A stretch of 53,101 bases of DNA from Caldithrix abyssi (GTDB taxonomy: Bacteria; Calditrichota; Calditrichia; Calditrichales; Calditrichaceae), in NCBI GenBank assembly GCA_011369465.1, contig DRQG01000031.1, forward strand, positions 1 to 53,101. The letters run 5' to 3'. The translations under genes were made by a program, and so were the position numbers. Within the stretch, counting starts at the first letter, position 1, and the number at the start of each line of letters is the position of its first letter. The notes beneath the pieces are model-generated. The model was not told the origin of the DNA. It was given only the letters and a program-made list of their open reading frames with translations, and searched no databases. Positions 26,922 to 34,665 of the stretch are shown piece by piece.

Positions 26922-27638
26922 TTAGCTGTCTTCTTTAGGGTTCCATTCTTTCCAGACATTGGCCACCAAATCCGGACCGGGTTTAAGCGTTTTTTTGCCG
27001 GGCTCCCATCCGGCAGGACACGCTTCGGTACCTTTGGATGCCCGCACATGCTGAAAGGCTTTAACCTGTCGGATGGTTTCATCCAGTTTGCGGCCAACCG
27101 GAGGGGTTAATACTTCCATGGCCTGGATAATTCCATCCGGATCGATAATGAATCGACCGCGAAGTTCGATGCCGGCCTGTTCATCATACACACCATACAC
27201 ACGTCCTACATTACCGGGACCATCGGAGGCCATGTGAAAAGGTACGTCTCGTCCGGCCATCTTGGATAATTCCTGATCATTCCAAACCTTATGGACAAAT
27301 TGGCTATCTACGCTAATGGAAATGACTTCTACTCCCAGTTTCTGTAAGGTATCATAATTGGCAGCGACCGCTGACACTTCGGTCGCTCAGACAAAGGTGA
27401 AATCGCCGGGATAAAAACATAGCAGGACCCATTTTCCAAGAAAATCGGATAATTTCACTTCGGTAAATTCACCACGATAATAGGCCGGGGCAACAAAATC
27501 GGGTGCTTTTGCTCCCACTTTTGCGGTTACCATTTTTTGCTCCTCTGTTTGGTTTTCATTTTGGGCAGTCTCAGGGACGGCAGACTCACCGACAACGGCA
27601 CCTGTTGGTCTGCCGCAGCCAATCGGTTCTTTGGACAT
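26922..27638 (-). CDS. AhpC/Prx1-type peroxiredoxin, probable selenoprotein (TGA at the peroxidatic position)
   Basis: Two frames join through one in-frame TGA (27387-27389) into a 238-residue peroxiredoxin. The TGA falls exactly where the family has its peroxidatic Cys: F-Y-P-G-D-F-T-F-V-[U84]-A-T-E-V-S-A. C207 in E-A-C-P-A-G-W is the likely resolving residue. No other stop or frameshift is present and the 154 codons after the TGA are fully family-like, so decay is unlikely; selenocysteine is the best reading. It would reduce hydroperoxides with a selenol, recycled by thioredoxin or similar. The ATG at 27638 is chosen because G-G-G-A-G-G-G sits just before it; a TTG 21 nt upstream is rejected. 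A SECIS-like hairpin follows the TGA. The selenocysteine machinery (selA, selB, selC, selD) is not in the window. Confidence 0.88.
27362..27386 (-). promoter_or_regulatory. SECIS-like hairpin directly after the peroxiredoxin UGA
   Basis: Counting from the base after UGA, positions 14-25 read CAGC-GGUC-GCUG, a four-pair stem with a GGUC loop that opens 17 bases after the UGA. Bacterial SECIS elements are described as having a small apical loop about 16-37 bases after the UGA with a G among its first bases, and the E. coli fdhF loop also contains G-G-U-C. A second, exclusive pairing, GCGACCG with CGGUCGC at positions 1-23, is longer but places its loop too close to the codon. Weak lower pairing extends the first hairpin. 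The fold was read by eye. Confidence 0.6.
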
Positions 27639-27851
27639 GTACCCTCCCTTCCTGTTCAATTTTGCGCGATAATTTATACGAACTGTTAATTCTTTTTTAC
27701 CAAATAGTGAGGTTCATAAGACCGGATGAAATATGATTTATAATATAATTAATTTAATAAAAAATCAAGAATTATTTTAACCTGGTTAACCTTTTGCTTA
27801 GTCGAGCAATAAAGAAATTGGCAAATACGCTGACTCATAGATTTACACGCA

Positions 27852-28853
27852 TTATTTTAAAGAGCGAAAGCTTACCATCTTTTGTTTATCCTCATCCCAT
27901 AAATGCAGGTTGATAGAACGCAGGCTTCTCTTAAGCGTCAGCGGTTTTATATTCTGCAGGGCCGGTATGGATGTATTGCATTTTTCCAGGTTGTAATTGG
28001 GAATCCTCGGCCGAAGATGATGAATATGGTGGAAACCGATATTGCCTGTTAGCCATTGAAATACTTTAGGCAGTTTGTAAAAGGAACTACCGTTTAAAGC
28101 CGATTGAACCAGGTTCCATTCTTCGTTTCGGGCCCAATAGGTTCCTTCGTACTGATGCTGAACATAAAATAACCAGATGCCGATTAACCCCCCAAAGAAC
28201 AGAACGGGAATCTGTATGCTCAAATAGGTTTTAAAACCGATCAGCCAACCTAAGGATAAAACTATGATTGCCAGGGCCAGGTTGGTCAACACAACGCTGC
28301 GCCATTCTTCCCATTTTGCCCCTTTATGAGCGAAACGATTGCTGTACAAAAAAAGAAAGATAGGTCCAAGACCAAACAGAATGACAGGGTTACGCACCAT
28401 TCGATAGGCAAATCGTTTTCCTTTACCTGCTGCGCGGTACTCTTTGACAGTCATTGTCCAGATGTCGCCGGTTCCGCGCCGTTCCAAATTGCCTGAAGTG
28501 GCGTGGTGAACATTGTGCAATCGGCGCCATTCCTCAAAAGGCGTGAAAGTTAATATTCCCGTTAAATATCCCACAATGGTGTTGGCTTTGCGTGAGGGGA
28601 ATAATGATCCGTGGCAGCAATCGTGGAACAAGATAAAGGTACGCACCATAAATCCCGCGGCTGCCAGAGATAAAACAAGGGTAAACCAGTATGAGTAGCC
28701 GTTCGTTGTTAAATAAATCATCCCCGCCCAGAGAGCAAGATAGGGGATGACCGTGTTCGTAAGCTGCCACAAGGCTTTTCCGGTATGAGATTTGGAATAA
28801 TAGGACAATTCCGATAACCAGGATGGAGTGGCGACAGTGGTTTTTGCAGTCAT
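27852..28853 (-). CDS. Membrane fatty-acid desaturase (omega-6/delta-12-like)
   Basis: This 333-residue protein has the three histidine boxes of the di-iron membrane desaturases: H-D-C-C-H (residues 77-81), H-N-V-H-H (113-117) and H-H-I-H-H (274-278). Q-H-Q-Y-E-G-T-Y-W near 231 also fits the FADS family. Four to six hydrophobic segments surround the boxes. It would introduce a double bond in membrane lipid acyl chains, using O2 and an electron donor such as ferredoxin. Its presence implies at least occasional oxygen exposure, in line with the peroxiredoxin 213 bp upstream on the same strand. Its own ribosome site is weak (GAAAGAAA). Confidence 0.9.
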   Translation of the reverse strand: MTAKTTVATPSWLSELSYYSKSHTGKALWQLTNTVIPYLALWAGMIYLTTNGYSYWFTLVLSLAAAGFMVRTFILFHDCCHGSLFPSRKANTIVGYLTGILTFTPFEEWRRLHNVHHATSGNLERRGTGDIWTMTVKEYRAAGKGKRFAYRMVRNPVILFGLGPIFLFLYSNRFAHKGAKWEEWRSVVLTNLALAIIVLSLGWLIGFKTYLSIQIPVLFFGGLIGIWLFYVQHQYEGTYWARNEEWNLVQSALNGSSFYKLPKVFQWLTGNIGFHHIHHLRPRIPNYNLEKCNTSIPALQNIKPLTLKRSLRSINLHLWDEDKQKMVSFRSLK

Positions 28854-28958
28854 CTGTTTCTTTCTGTTATTTGTGTCAATTTGTTATTTCAAGTGCTGAA
28901 ACGAATAAAAGTTCCATTTTATTCTTAAAAAGGGAAAATAATTTAATTTTATTTTCCG

Positions 28959-30284
28959 CTATTCCATCCGATCAATAAAATCCTGCCATTTTTTTAAGGC
29001 GGCTTTGTTCTTCTGCGGAGTCTGTTCCGGATCATATCCAAAATCCCGGCCCGTTAAGGTACGCATTTTTTGTACAATTTCCTCCCTGAGAAACGGCAGT
29101 TCACATTTTTTAAGCAATTCCATCAAAAGAGTTAAGCCGGGTTTTAATTGAAAATCAGCCAAACGTGCGGCGATTTTAAAACGGATATAGGGCTCTTTTT
29201 CAGCTTTAAACAAGTCCTGTAAACGTTCGGCACTGCGTACGGTTATCAAAAAGCGATCCAATTCTTCTTCACTCATGTTTTCCAACAACTTATGCTGCTT
29301 TACCTCGTGAATCAGGTGGGTTTCTTCCGACAAAGTATTAGGCTGGTGTTGGTGGGTATGATTAAGTTTGGATAACGCATTTCCAAGCAAATTAAATGCG
29401 AAAAAAATAACGGCAATAGAAACAGTGACCGCGGCAGTTTTTAGCAAAGCCGGCTTTTTCTCTTTGGCCCGGATGATATAGAGAAATGTGGCAAGGACAA
29501 CCAGCGTCAGGCCGTAAAAAGCGACGATGGTCGGACCGGCAGGTAAATCGGCCGTGTAGGATATGTACAATCCGACCGTGCTTACGAACAAACCTAAGCC
29601 CCAGCCGATAAGAAGTTGTTTCCATAACACATCGGTAACCAATGTGGAAGCAATGGCCGGCACAACCAGAAAAACGAAGACCAGAAGAACTCCCGCCGTG
29701 CCCACCGAGTGGGTAATAACTATCCCGAAGGAAACATAGAATAAAAAATCCCAGAAACGCACCGGCAGTCCCTGCCGATAGGCAGCATCGGCGTCATTGC
29801 TGATCAGGAAAAATTTTTCTCTGAATATATAATGAAATATACCGACAAAAGTATATACAATAGCCGCGTTACGAATGGTTTCCCATTTTACCCACAGAAT
29901 ACTGCCGGTCATTATTTCTTTTATATGCTCTGCCCCGTGCGGCGCTTTATCGATGACCAGAATAGCGATAGAGGCGGCGATGGCATACGTCAGGCCGATG
30001 ACCGCCTCCTGGGGTATTTTACCGTTGCGCAGGCGGGTAATGGAAAAAATGGCCGCCCCCAGTACGGTAAAAGCCAGTGAAAACCAGTACGCTCCCATAG
30101 TACCGGGAAGAATACCGAACAAAAAGCCCACGGTTGTTCCTAATGCCGCGATCTGTGCCAGAGCCAAATCCACAAAAATTACCTTGCGCCGGATAACATG
30201 AATACCCAGATAGGAATGTATGCCGACCAGTACCAGACATTCGAAAAAGGCCGGCGCCATAATGTCCCAGATATGAACGTTCAA
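28959..30284 (-). CDS. Metal (Zn/Mn) ABC transporter permease with cytoplasmic HEAT-like extension
   Basis: Residues ~1-290 form the ABC-3 (ZnuB/MntB/TroC-type) permease, with about eight helices and V-D-L-A-L-A-Q-I-A-A-L-G near residue 40. A further helix (~300-320), a His-rich stretch (H-T-H-Q-H-Q) and a helical extension to residue 441 follow; the extension is unusual for the family. The start is set at TTG 30284 because a perfect AGGAGGTT lies just before it, whereas the ATG at 30320 has no ribosome site. The permease would carry Zn2+ or Mn2+ across the inner membrane with the binding protein encoded upstream, but no ATPase gene is present on either side. Confidence 0.87.
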   Translation of the reverse strand: MNVHIWDIMAPAFFECLVLVGIHSYLGIHVIRRKVIFVDLALAQIAALGTTVGFLFGILPGTMGAYWFSLAFTVLGAAIFSITRLRNGKIPQEAVIGLTYAIAASIAILVIDKAPHGAEHIKEIMTGSILWVKWETIRNAAIVYTFVGIFHYIFREKFFLISNDADAAYRQGLPVRFWDFLFYVSFGIVITHSVGTAGVLLVFVFLVVPAIASTLVTDVLWKQLLIGWGLGLFVSTVGLYISYTADLPAGPTIVAFYGLTLVVLATFLYIIRAKEKKPALLKTAAVTVSIAVIFFAFNLLGNALSKLNHTHQHQPNTLSEETHLIHEVKQHKLLENMSEEELDRFLITVRSAERLQDLFKAEKEPYIRFKIAARLADFQLKPGLTLLMELLKKCELPFLREEIVQKMRTLTGRDFGYDPEQTPQKNKAALKKWQDFIDRME

Positions 30285-30470
30285 AAGAACCTCCTGAGGA
30301 AATGAGTTTGAAAAATTCATAATTCATGTAGTATGGAATGTATGAATTATTGAATTAATGAATATTTGGATTAATGAGAACAGAGTTTGGGATGTACCGG
30401 ATTAAAAATTGTTTTTGAACATATCTATCCTAAATATATAATGATGACTACTAAAAATGTCGCTATTCCT

Positions 30471-30581
30471 GAATTTCCCCCTATGAAGGGGGATTAAGGG
30501 GGTGTTTTCTGCAAAAAAGATAAGTGACTAATCTCGTCGTTATTACAACCCCCTAGCCCCCTTTTTTAAGGGGGAATTTTG
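30471..30581 (-). repeat. Hairpin-ended MITE-like element, copy B
   Basis: On the minus strand this reads AAATTCCCCCTTAAAAAAG, then GGGGCTAGGGGGTTGTAA, a variable middle, then T-T-T-T-G-C, ACACCCCCTTAATCCCCC and TTCATAGGGGGAAATTC. Each block has a counterpart in copy A at 19040-19168 in the same order but opposite genomic orientation. The ends are complementary. It lies between two genes that would be expected to be cotranscribed. Confidence 0.78.
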
Positions 30582-30651
30582 TGTTTGTTTTAACTAATAC
30601 GGTTAAATACTGCTATAGCAAATTATTTAGGACAGCTGTGATTTTTAAATT

Positions 30652-30769
30652 AATCCACTACTCCAATACTCCAATATTCCACCACTCCTCCACCAATTCA
30701 ATAATCCACCAATTCAGTAATTCTTATCCTTCCATTTCATCACTCCAATTTTCCATTACACCGATTGCA
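30652..30769 (-). repeat. Degenerate 8-nt-period tract after the metal-binding-protein stop
   Basis: Read in the sense of the gene that ends at 30770, the tract is built of loosely repeated units of the form TGGAGTNN, TGGATTNN and TGAATTNN. It starts within a few bases of the stop codon. Similar tracts follow two other genes in this window (47761-47812 and 47950-48053). Confidence 0.65.
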
Positions 30770-31831
30770 CTACTTCCACGCAGCCTTCAAATGGCTAACC
30801 CAGTAGTCCGCTAACTTGAAAACATTTTCCGTGCCCGGCGCTCCGTTGACGTAGATGGGTACGATGACCGGTACGGCATTCACTTTGGCGCAGATATTCC
30901 GAACTTTATTTTCGTCAAAGTAGTTTGCAGCCAGTATTACTTTTATATTGTTTTTTTTCATCTTAACAATCAAATCCTCAACGTGCTTGGGCGAAGGCGG
31001 AATGCCGGGTTTGGGTTCCACATATCCAATGATATCCAGCCCGAACAACTGCTTGAAGTACACCCAGTTTTTATGATAGGCCACGATCTTTTTGTTGCGG
31101 AACACCAGCCCTTCGCCCAGCCAGCCGCCCAGATAGTCAATCAGTTTCTTTCCGGCGTATGATTTATTTTGCAGAAAATCGATGAGCTGGCCCGAAAGAG
31201 CCAGCTTGGTCAGCAGAGATCCGCCCATAAGTTTGACCAGCGTCTCACCAAACAGACGTTTGTCGATTTCTTTTTGAAAAATGGAAAGATTCTGGCGATA
31301 AAAATCTTCGTTGGCCGGATCGTTTTTGATCAGGCCGATGGCGATGTTTTCGGCAATGATTTTCCAGTTTAAGGGGCTGGTGGTGATGTGCGGATTACCG
31401 TAAATATGTAAACCACCCTCGCTGCGGGAAAGAACCGTGGGTTTATCCAGTAATTCGATTCCGTCATAGGCGGCCACATAGCCTTCCTGCCCTGAACGGA
31501 TATGATCATTCTTAGACATATCAACTACCGAAGGAACCCACAGCTCCAGATCGAGCCCCGTCGTTACAAATACATCGGCTTTGCTGAGCATAACCGCATA
31601 ACTGGGTTTCGGTCGGACAAAATGGGCGTCCTGATCGCCAGGTACAATATATTGTACTTCGATCCGCTCTTTTCCGATCTGTTTGGCGATATCCGCGTAG
31701 GTGCTCAGGGTAGTTACTACATTCAATCTATCCGCCGCATATCCTGCACGCAGGAAAAACAGTGATAATACAAGGATAACTCCGGCTAAACGTGTCCGGT
31801 TGAGATTGATTTTTTTATTATTGGATTCCAT
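30770..31831 (-). CDS. Zn/Mn ABC transporter substrate-binding protein (ZnuA/TroA type)
   Basis: This 353-residue protein begins with an exported signal (hydrophobic residues 15-32). It has the cluster A-I pattern: V-V-T-T-L-S-T-Y-A-D-I near 38, G-D-Q-D-A-H with likely metal ligand H70, a second His in G-N-P-H (H148), and A-Y-H-K-N-W with H253; the fourth ligand is probably an acidic residue near the C-terminus. About 40 residues (195-240) between the second and third ligands are longer than in E. coli ZnuA. It should capture Zn2+ or Mn2+ in the periplasm for the permease gene 485 bp downstream. AAGGAGC precedes the ATG. The outer-membrane gene ends 10 bp upstream, so they are cotranscribed. 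Confidence 0.9.
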   Translation of the reverse strand: MESNNKKINLNRTRLAGVILVLSLFFLRAGYAADRLNVVTTLSTYADIAKQIGKERIEVQYIVPGDQDAHFVRPKPSYAVMLSKADVFVTTGLDLELWVPSVVDMSKNDHIRSGQEGYVAAYDGIELLDKPTVLSRSEGGLHIYGNPHITTSPLNWKIIAENIAIGLIKNDPANEDFYRQNLSIFQKEIDKRLFGETLVKLMGGSLLTKLALSGQLIDFLQNKSYAGKKLIDYLGGWLGEGLVFRNKKIVAYHKNWVYFKQLFGLDIIGYVEPKPGIPPSPKHVEDLIVKMKKNNIKVILAANYFDENKVRNICAKVNAVPVIVPIYVNGAPGTENVFKLADYWVSHLKAAWK

Positions 31832-31841
31832 TGTCTGCTCC

Positions 31842-33092
31842 TTAGTAACGCTCGTGTTTGTGTGGTCCCATAGCCCAAACCATCTGCATACGTATAAAAT
31901 GTTCCGCCATGTTCATAGCCTTACCGGCAAGATAATTATATTGTAACCGGAATTTGACCCAATGGCTTTGCCACCAGGTGATGTAGGGAACCAGTTGATA
32001 GAGATATTCATCTTTGTTATTTATCGTAAAAGGTTGGGTGTAATCGAAACGGAACCCTGCCTGCCACCGTTCATTAAATTGATATTCCATATAAGAGTAT
32101 CCGCCGTAAGCGGTAATACGGTTGTTTTCCGGCAAGGATTTATCGGCATAAAACAACTCACTGCGCCAAAGAAAGGAACGGTATAACGCTTTGTTTACCG
32201 GCTGCCAGAACAGGGTTACATCGAAACCGGCTAATTTTGTGGAGCGATACGGTTCCGTATGCAGCTCACCGTCTATATAACCGTTTTTATCGTTTCTTCC
32301 CAGCATGCCTGTTAATCCAAATTCCAGATACGTGTTTGTTGTGAGATCAGTATAACTTTTAAAATGAGCCAGTACCGCCGGGAAACTGAAAAACTCGCCG
32401 CCAAACAGTTGTTCATTCTGCCCATTGGTGAACTGAACAATAAACGAGTTAGCGTCACCCAGAAAGGCCGGCATCAGCCAGTCGAAGGAAAGACCGGCCT
32501 GGTTCAATCCATCTTCGCCCAAAATCGTTGTTAGAGCCAAAGGATAGTCGAACTGGTCCAGACCGTGGGCGTGCCAGCGATTTACCACGCCGAACTGCTG
32601 GCGAAATTTTCCGATTGTGAGCGAGACGGAAGGTAGCACTCTGGTCAGCGTCATATAGGCTTCTCCCAGTTCAAATCCGTCCGGAGTGAATTCCAAAGCT
32701 ACTTTGGCCAGGCTAAACGGATCGAGATTGCTTTGCAGGTGTAAACCAAGCACGCGGAAATGAGCCCCGCTGCGCAGGCTTTCCGTGTAATGCTTTTCAT
32801 TACCGATGTACAAACCGTACATATCGCCTGTTACGCTCATTTCGGGATTAATCGCCTGCAAAGAGCGCTGGCCGCCTTTAAAAGTTTTTATCTTCTTCTC
32901 TTCTTTCTTTTCTTTTGCTGCGTTTTCCGCTTCTTGCAGTAATTTTTCCAATTCATTCTGTGCTATTTTTTCTTCCAGTGTTTTGATGCGTTGTTCTAGT
33001 TCTTTTATGCGGGTGGAATCTTGCGCTAATGCGGGTAAAATGAACCCTAACGCCAAAAGATATATGATTGCAAATGAAAATTTTATGCGCAT
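31842..33092 (-). CDS. Outer-membrane beta-barrel protein of the metal-uptake operon
   Basis: This 416-residue protein has a signal peptide (cut after A-L-A, near residue 23), a Lys/Glu-rich coiled coil at ~27-70, then alternating hydrophobic/polar strands to the end, closing with an H-E-R-Y terminus. This fits a porin-like barrel of roughly 14-16 strands with a periplasmic coiled coil. It lies 10 bp before the metal-binding-protein gene and its coding strand carries GAGGT before the ATG. From context I infer passage of zinc or manganese, or of a complex, through the outer membrane. No TonB box or plug domain is visible, so it is not a TonB-dependent receptor. Confidence 0.82.
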   Translation of the reverse strand: MRIKFSFAIIYLLALGFILPALAQDSTRIKELEQRIKTLEEKIAQNELEKLLQEAENAAKEKKEEKKIKTFKGGQRSLQAINPEMSVTGDMYGLYIGNEKHYTESLRSGAHFRVLGLHLQSNLDPFSLAKVALEFTPDGFELGEAYMTLTRVLPSVSLTIGKFRQQFGVVNRWHAHGLDQFDYPLALTTILGEDGLNQAGLSFDWLMPAFLGDANSFIVQFTNGQNEQLFGGEFFSFPAVLAHFKSYTDLTTNTYLEFGLTGMLGRNDKNGYIDGELHTEPYRSTKLAGFDVTLFWQPVNKALYRSFLWRSELFYADKSLPENNRITAYGGYSYMEYQFNERWQAGFRFDYTQPFTINNKDEYLYQLVPYITWWQSHWVKFRLQYNYLAGKAMNMAEHFIRMQMVWAMGPHKHERY

Positions 33093-33265
33093 AGATAACC
33101 TCGTTGTAAATGATTTTATACACTATTTGTCCGGTTAAAACAGAACAAACTCCGATAAAACCTTGCAAAATAAAAAATAAGATAACCTGATAGTAATCGG
33201 TTTTCCCAAAGGTGCAAAATTATTTGAATATGGATCCCAACCGGACGTTACCTGTTCATAGGGCT

Positions 33266-33550
33266 TTAAACGAGGGATGGCGGCGCCCGGGAAGGAAGCG
33301 TATGAACAACACAGATGAGGGCAATGGTATCTTTTGTTGAAAAAATAACAAAAACAGGGGATAAGTGTATTTGTGGAATAAGGGGGTGTAGCGCAAACCC
33401 ATCGGCTTTGGTCGTCACCGACAGGACGTAGGACGGGCAATTGTTTTGTGGGAAAAGCGTCGGCCCGTGATTGTGAATCCTATCCGCATTGAAAAGAATC
33501 AGCAGGTAGATCAGGGCAATTGCTATAGATGTCGCTTTCGGGATACGCAT
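33266..33550 (-). CDS. Small exported protein ending in R-A-P-P-S-L-V, metal-operon context
   Basis: This 94-residue frame starts 8 bp after the GSCFA stop and precedes the barrel gene. It opens with a hydrophobic signal-like stretch (I-A-I-A-L-I-Y-L-L-I-L-F), then N-A-D-R-I-H-N-H-G-P and P-Q-N-N-C-P, a second hydrophobic stretch near 65-80, and the ending S-R-A-P-P-S-L-V. Small secreted proteins with His/Cys motifs and a C-terminal R-A-P-P or R-G-P-P occur near metal transporters in several bacteria (DUF2946/CzcI-like), so I judge it real. It lacks a ribosome site of its own, which fits coupling to the upstream gene. A competing overlapping frame (33135-33440) looks non-biological. Confidence 0.5.
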   Translation of the reverse strand: MRIPKATSIAIALIYLLILFNADRIHNHGPTLFPQNNCPSYVLSVTTKADGFALHPLIPQIHLSPVFVIFSTKDTIALICVVHTLPSRAPPSLV

Positions 33551-33558
33551 ATACTAAT

Positions 33559-34596
33559 TTACGAATTAAATTTACCGTTCTCAATTCCTGCTAAAAATTC
33601 TTTAAAATATGTAATTTCGTGATCCAGATTCAAATAGGTGTATTGTTTTTTCAGGCTCTCGGCGAATTGCAGCGATTTGCGAATAAATTGATGATATTTT
33701 TTACTCTGTAGATTTCGCGGTTTGTGCGAATAGGCCTGAACCACCTGTTTAACCTGTTCCATCATATTTAAACAGTCTTCGCTGAGCAGAGATCGGCTGA
33801 AAATATGCCAGATGTAATCAATAGCCATTGTATTGGGATGGGTTAGATTGCCTTCATAAAAACGGTAGTCACGCAGATCATCCATCATAATTTCATAGGC
33901 GGGGAAGTAAACACAGTGTTCTTCTCTCTCAATGGCTTTATAGACGGCCAAAATGAGCAGCGCTTTGCTAAGCTGGTTTTCGGCAAACCCCTCCTTAAGA
34001 TAGCGTACCGGGCTTATGCTAAAGATGATTTTTACCGCCGGATTAAGATTTCGGGCGATGCGAATGGAATCCCGGATCATCTCAACAATATCCGCAAAAT
34101 CCAGGCGAAAATGCTCAAACTCTGCCGCCGGAACACGATGGCAATTGGATACAATCCGGCCGCGTCGGATATGTTTATATACATAGGCGGTTCCGTAGGT
34201 GATCATCAACACCTCTGCATCTTTAAAATAAATCCGGGATTTATCCAGCCCGGAATTTACCGCCTGCAGGCATTCTTCGGCATTGCTGCGTGAGAAATCG
34301 CTGTGATGGTCGAAACTATGCCATTCTTCATCGTAATAGATTAAATCTTCTTTGGTTACCTGTTGATTACTCTGCAGCAATTGTAATGATTGCAGGATGG
34401 AGGCCGGATTGTACAGAACGCCGAAGGGATTATCCAAAACCGAAAAACGGTAGCTGCGCAAACGATCGGCAATGTTGGTTGCAAAACAGGATCCCAGTGT
34501 AACAAACTTGTAGGAATGTTCCAATCGGAAAGGATACTCGGGAAGAGGTATTTCCGTACGAAAACGTATTTTCTGCATAGTACTTGTGCCGGGCAT
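33559..34596 (-). CDS. GSCFA-domain protein
   Basis: This protein, up to 345 residues long, belongs to the GSCFA family (PF08885), named for the motif seen here as L-G-S-C-F-A near residue 35. The family is predicted to be SGNH/GDSL-like hydrolases, with the Ser of G-S-C as nucleophile; N-L-T-H-P-N near residue 251 could supply the His/Asp part. The start is uncertain: ATG 34596 or ATG 34578 (M-Q-K-I-R-F-R-T-E-I), the latter giving the usual N-terminus; neither has a ribosome site. It heads the minus-strand run into the metal-uptake genes and diverges from the M14 peptidase gene 69 bp away. Substrate unknown, possibly an acylated glycan. Confidence 0.85.
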   Translation of the reverse strand: MPGTSTMQKIRFRTEIPLPEYPFRLEHSYKFVTLGSCFATNIADRLRSYRFSVLDNPFGVLYNPASILQSLQLLQSNQQVTKEDLIYYDEEWHSFDHHSDFSRSNAEECLQAVNSGLDKSRIYFKDAEVLMITYGTAYVYKHIRRGRIVSNCHRVPAAEFEHFRLDFADIVEMIRDSIRIARNLNPAVKIIFSISPVRYLKEGFAENQLSKALLILAVYKAIEREEHCVYFPAYEIMMDDLRDYRFYEGNLTHPNTMAIDYIWHIFSRSLLSEDCLNMMEQVKQVVQAYSHKPRNLQSKKYHQFIRKSLQFAESLKKQYTYLNLDHEITYFKEFLAGIENGKFNS

Positions 34597-34665
34597 AGAT
34601 TGATTGTAGATTAAAACGTTTGCGGTTTACTCAATATCGCCAATCATATTACGATAATATCAGCA

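Larger units (their letters stand above)
30285..30769. other. 485-bp gap between metal-binding-protein and permease genes, filled by repeats
   Basis: It contains the hairpin-ended element copy B (30471-30581) and a short-period degenerate tract on each side: TGAATTNN-type units at 30340-30380 on the plus strand, and TGGAGTNN/TGAATTNN-type units at 30652-30769 read on the minus strand. An ABC ATPase gene might be expected in this position, but no coding remnant is visible. Confidence 0.65.

Noticed and set aside
26922-27659. Peroxiredoxin as a pseudogene or two separate genes split by a stop
   Set aside because: The only interruption is a TGA exactly at the catalytic residue; all other codons, the ribosome site and the terminator are intact, and the downstream fragment has no credible start of its own (its first available start is a GTG just past the hairpin region).
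27660-27851. PerR-like operator upstream of the peroxiredoxin
   Set aside because: A TTATAAT half site is present near 27737 but the second half does not match, and the region is simply AT-rich.
33135-33440. Minus-strand 101-codon frame overlapping the small exported protein
   Set aside because: It has Cys/Pro/Tyr-rich random-like composition and no signal or ribosome site; the other frame (33266-33550) has a signal sequence and fits the operon.
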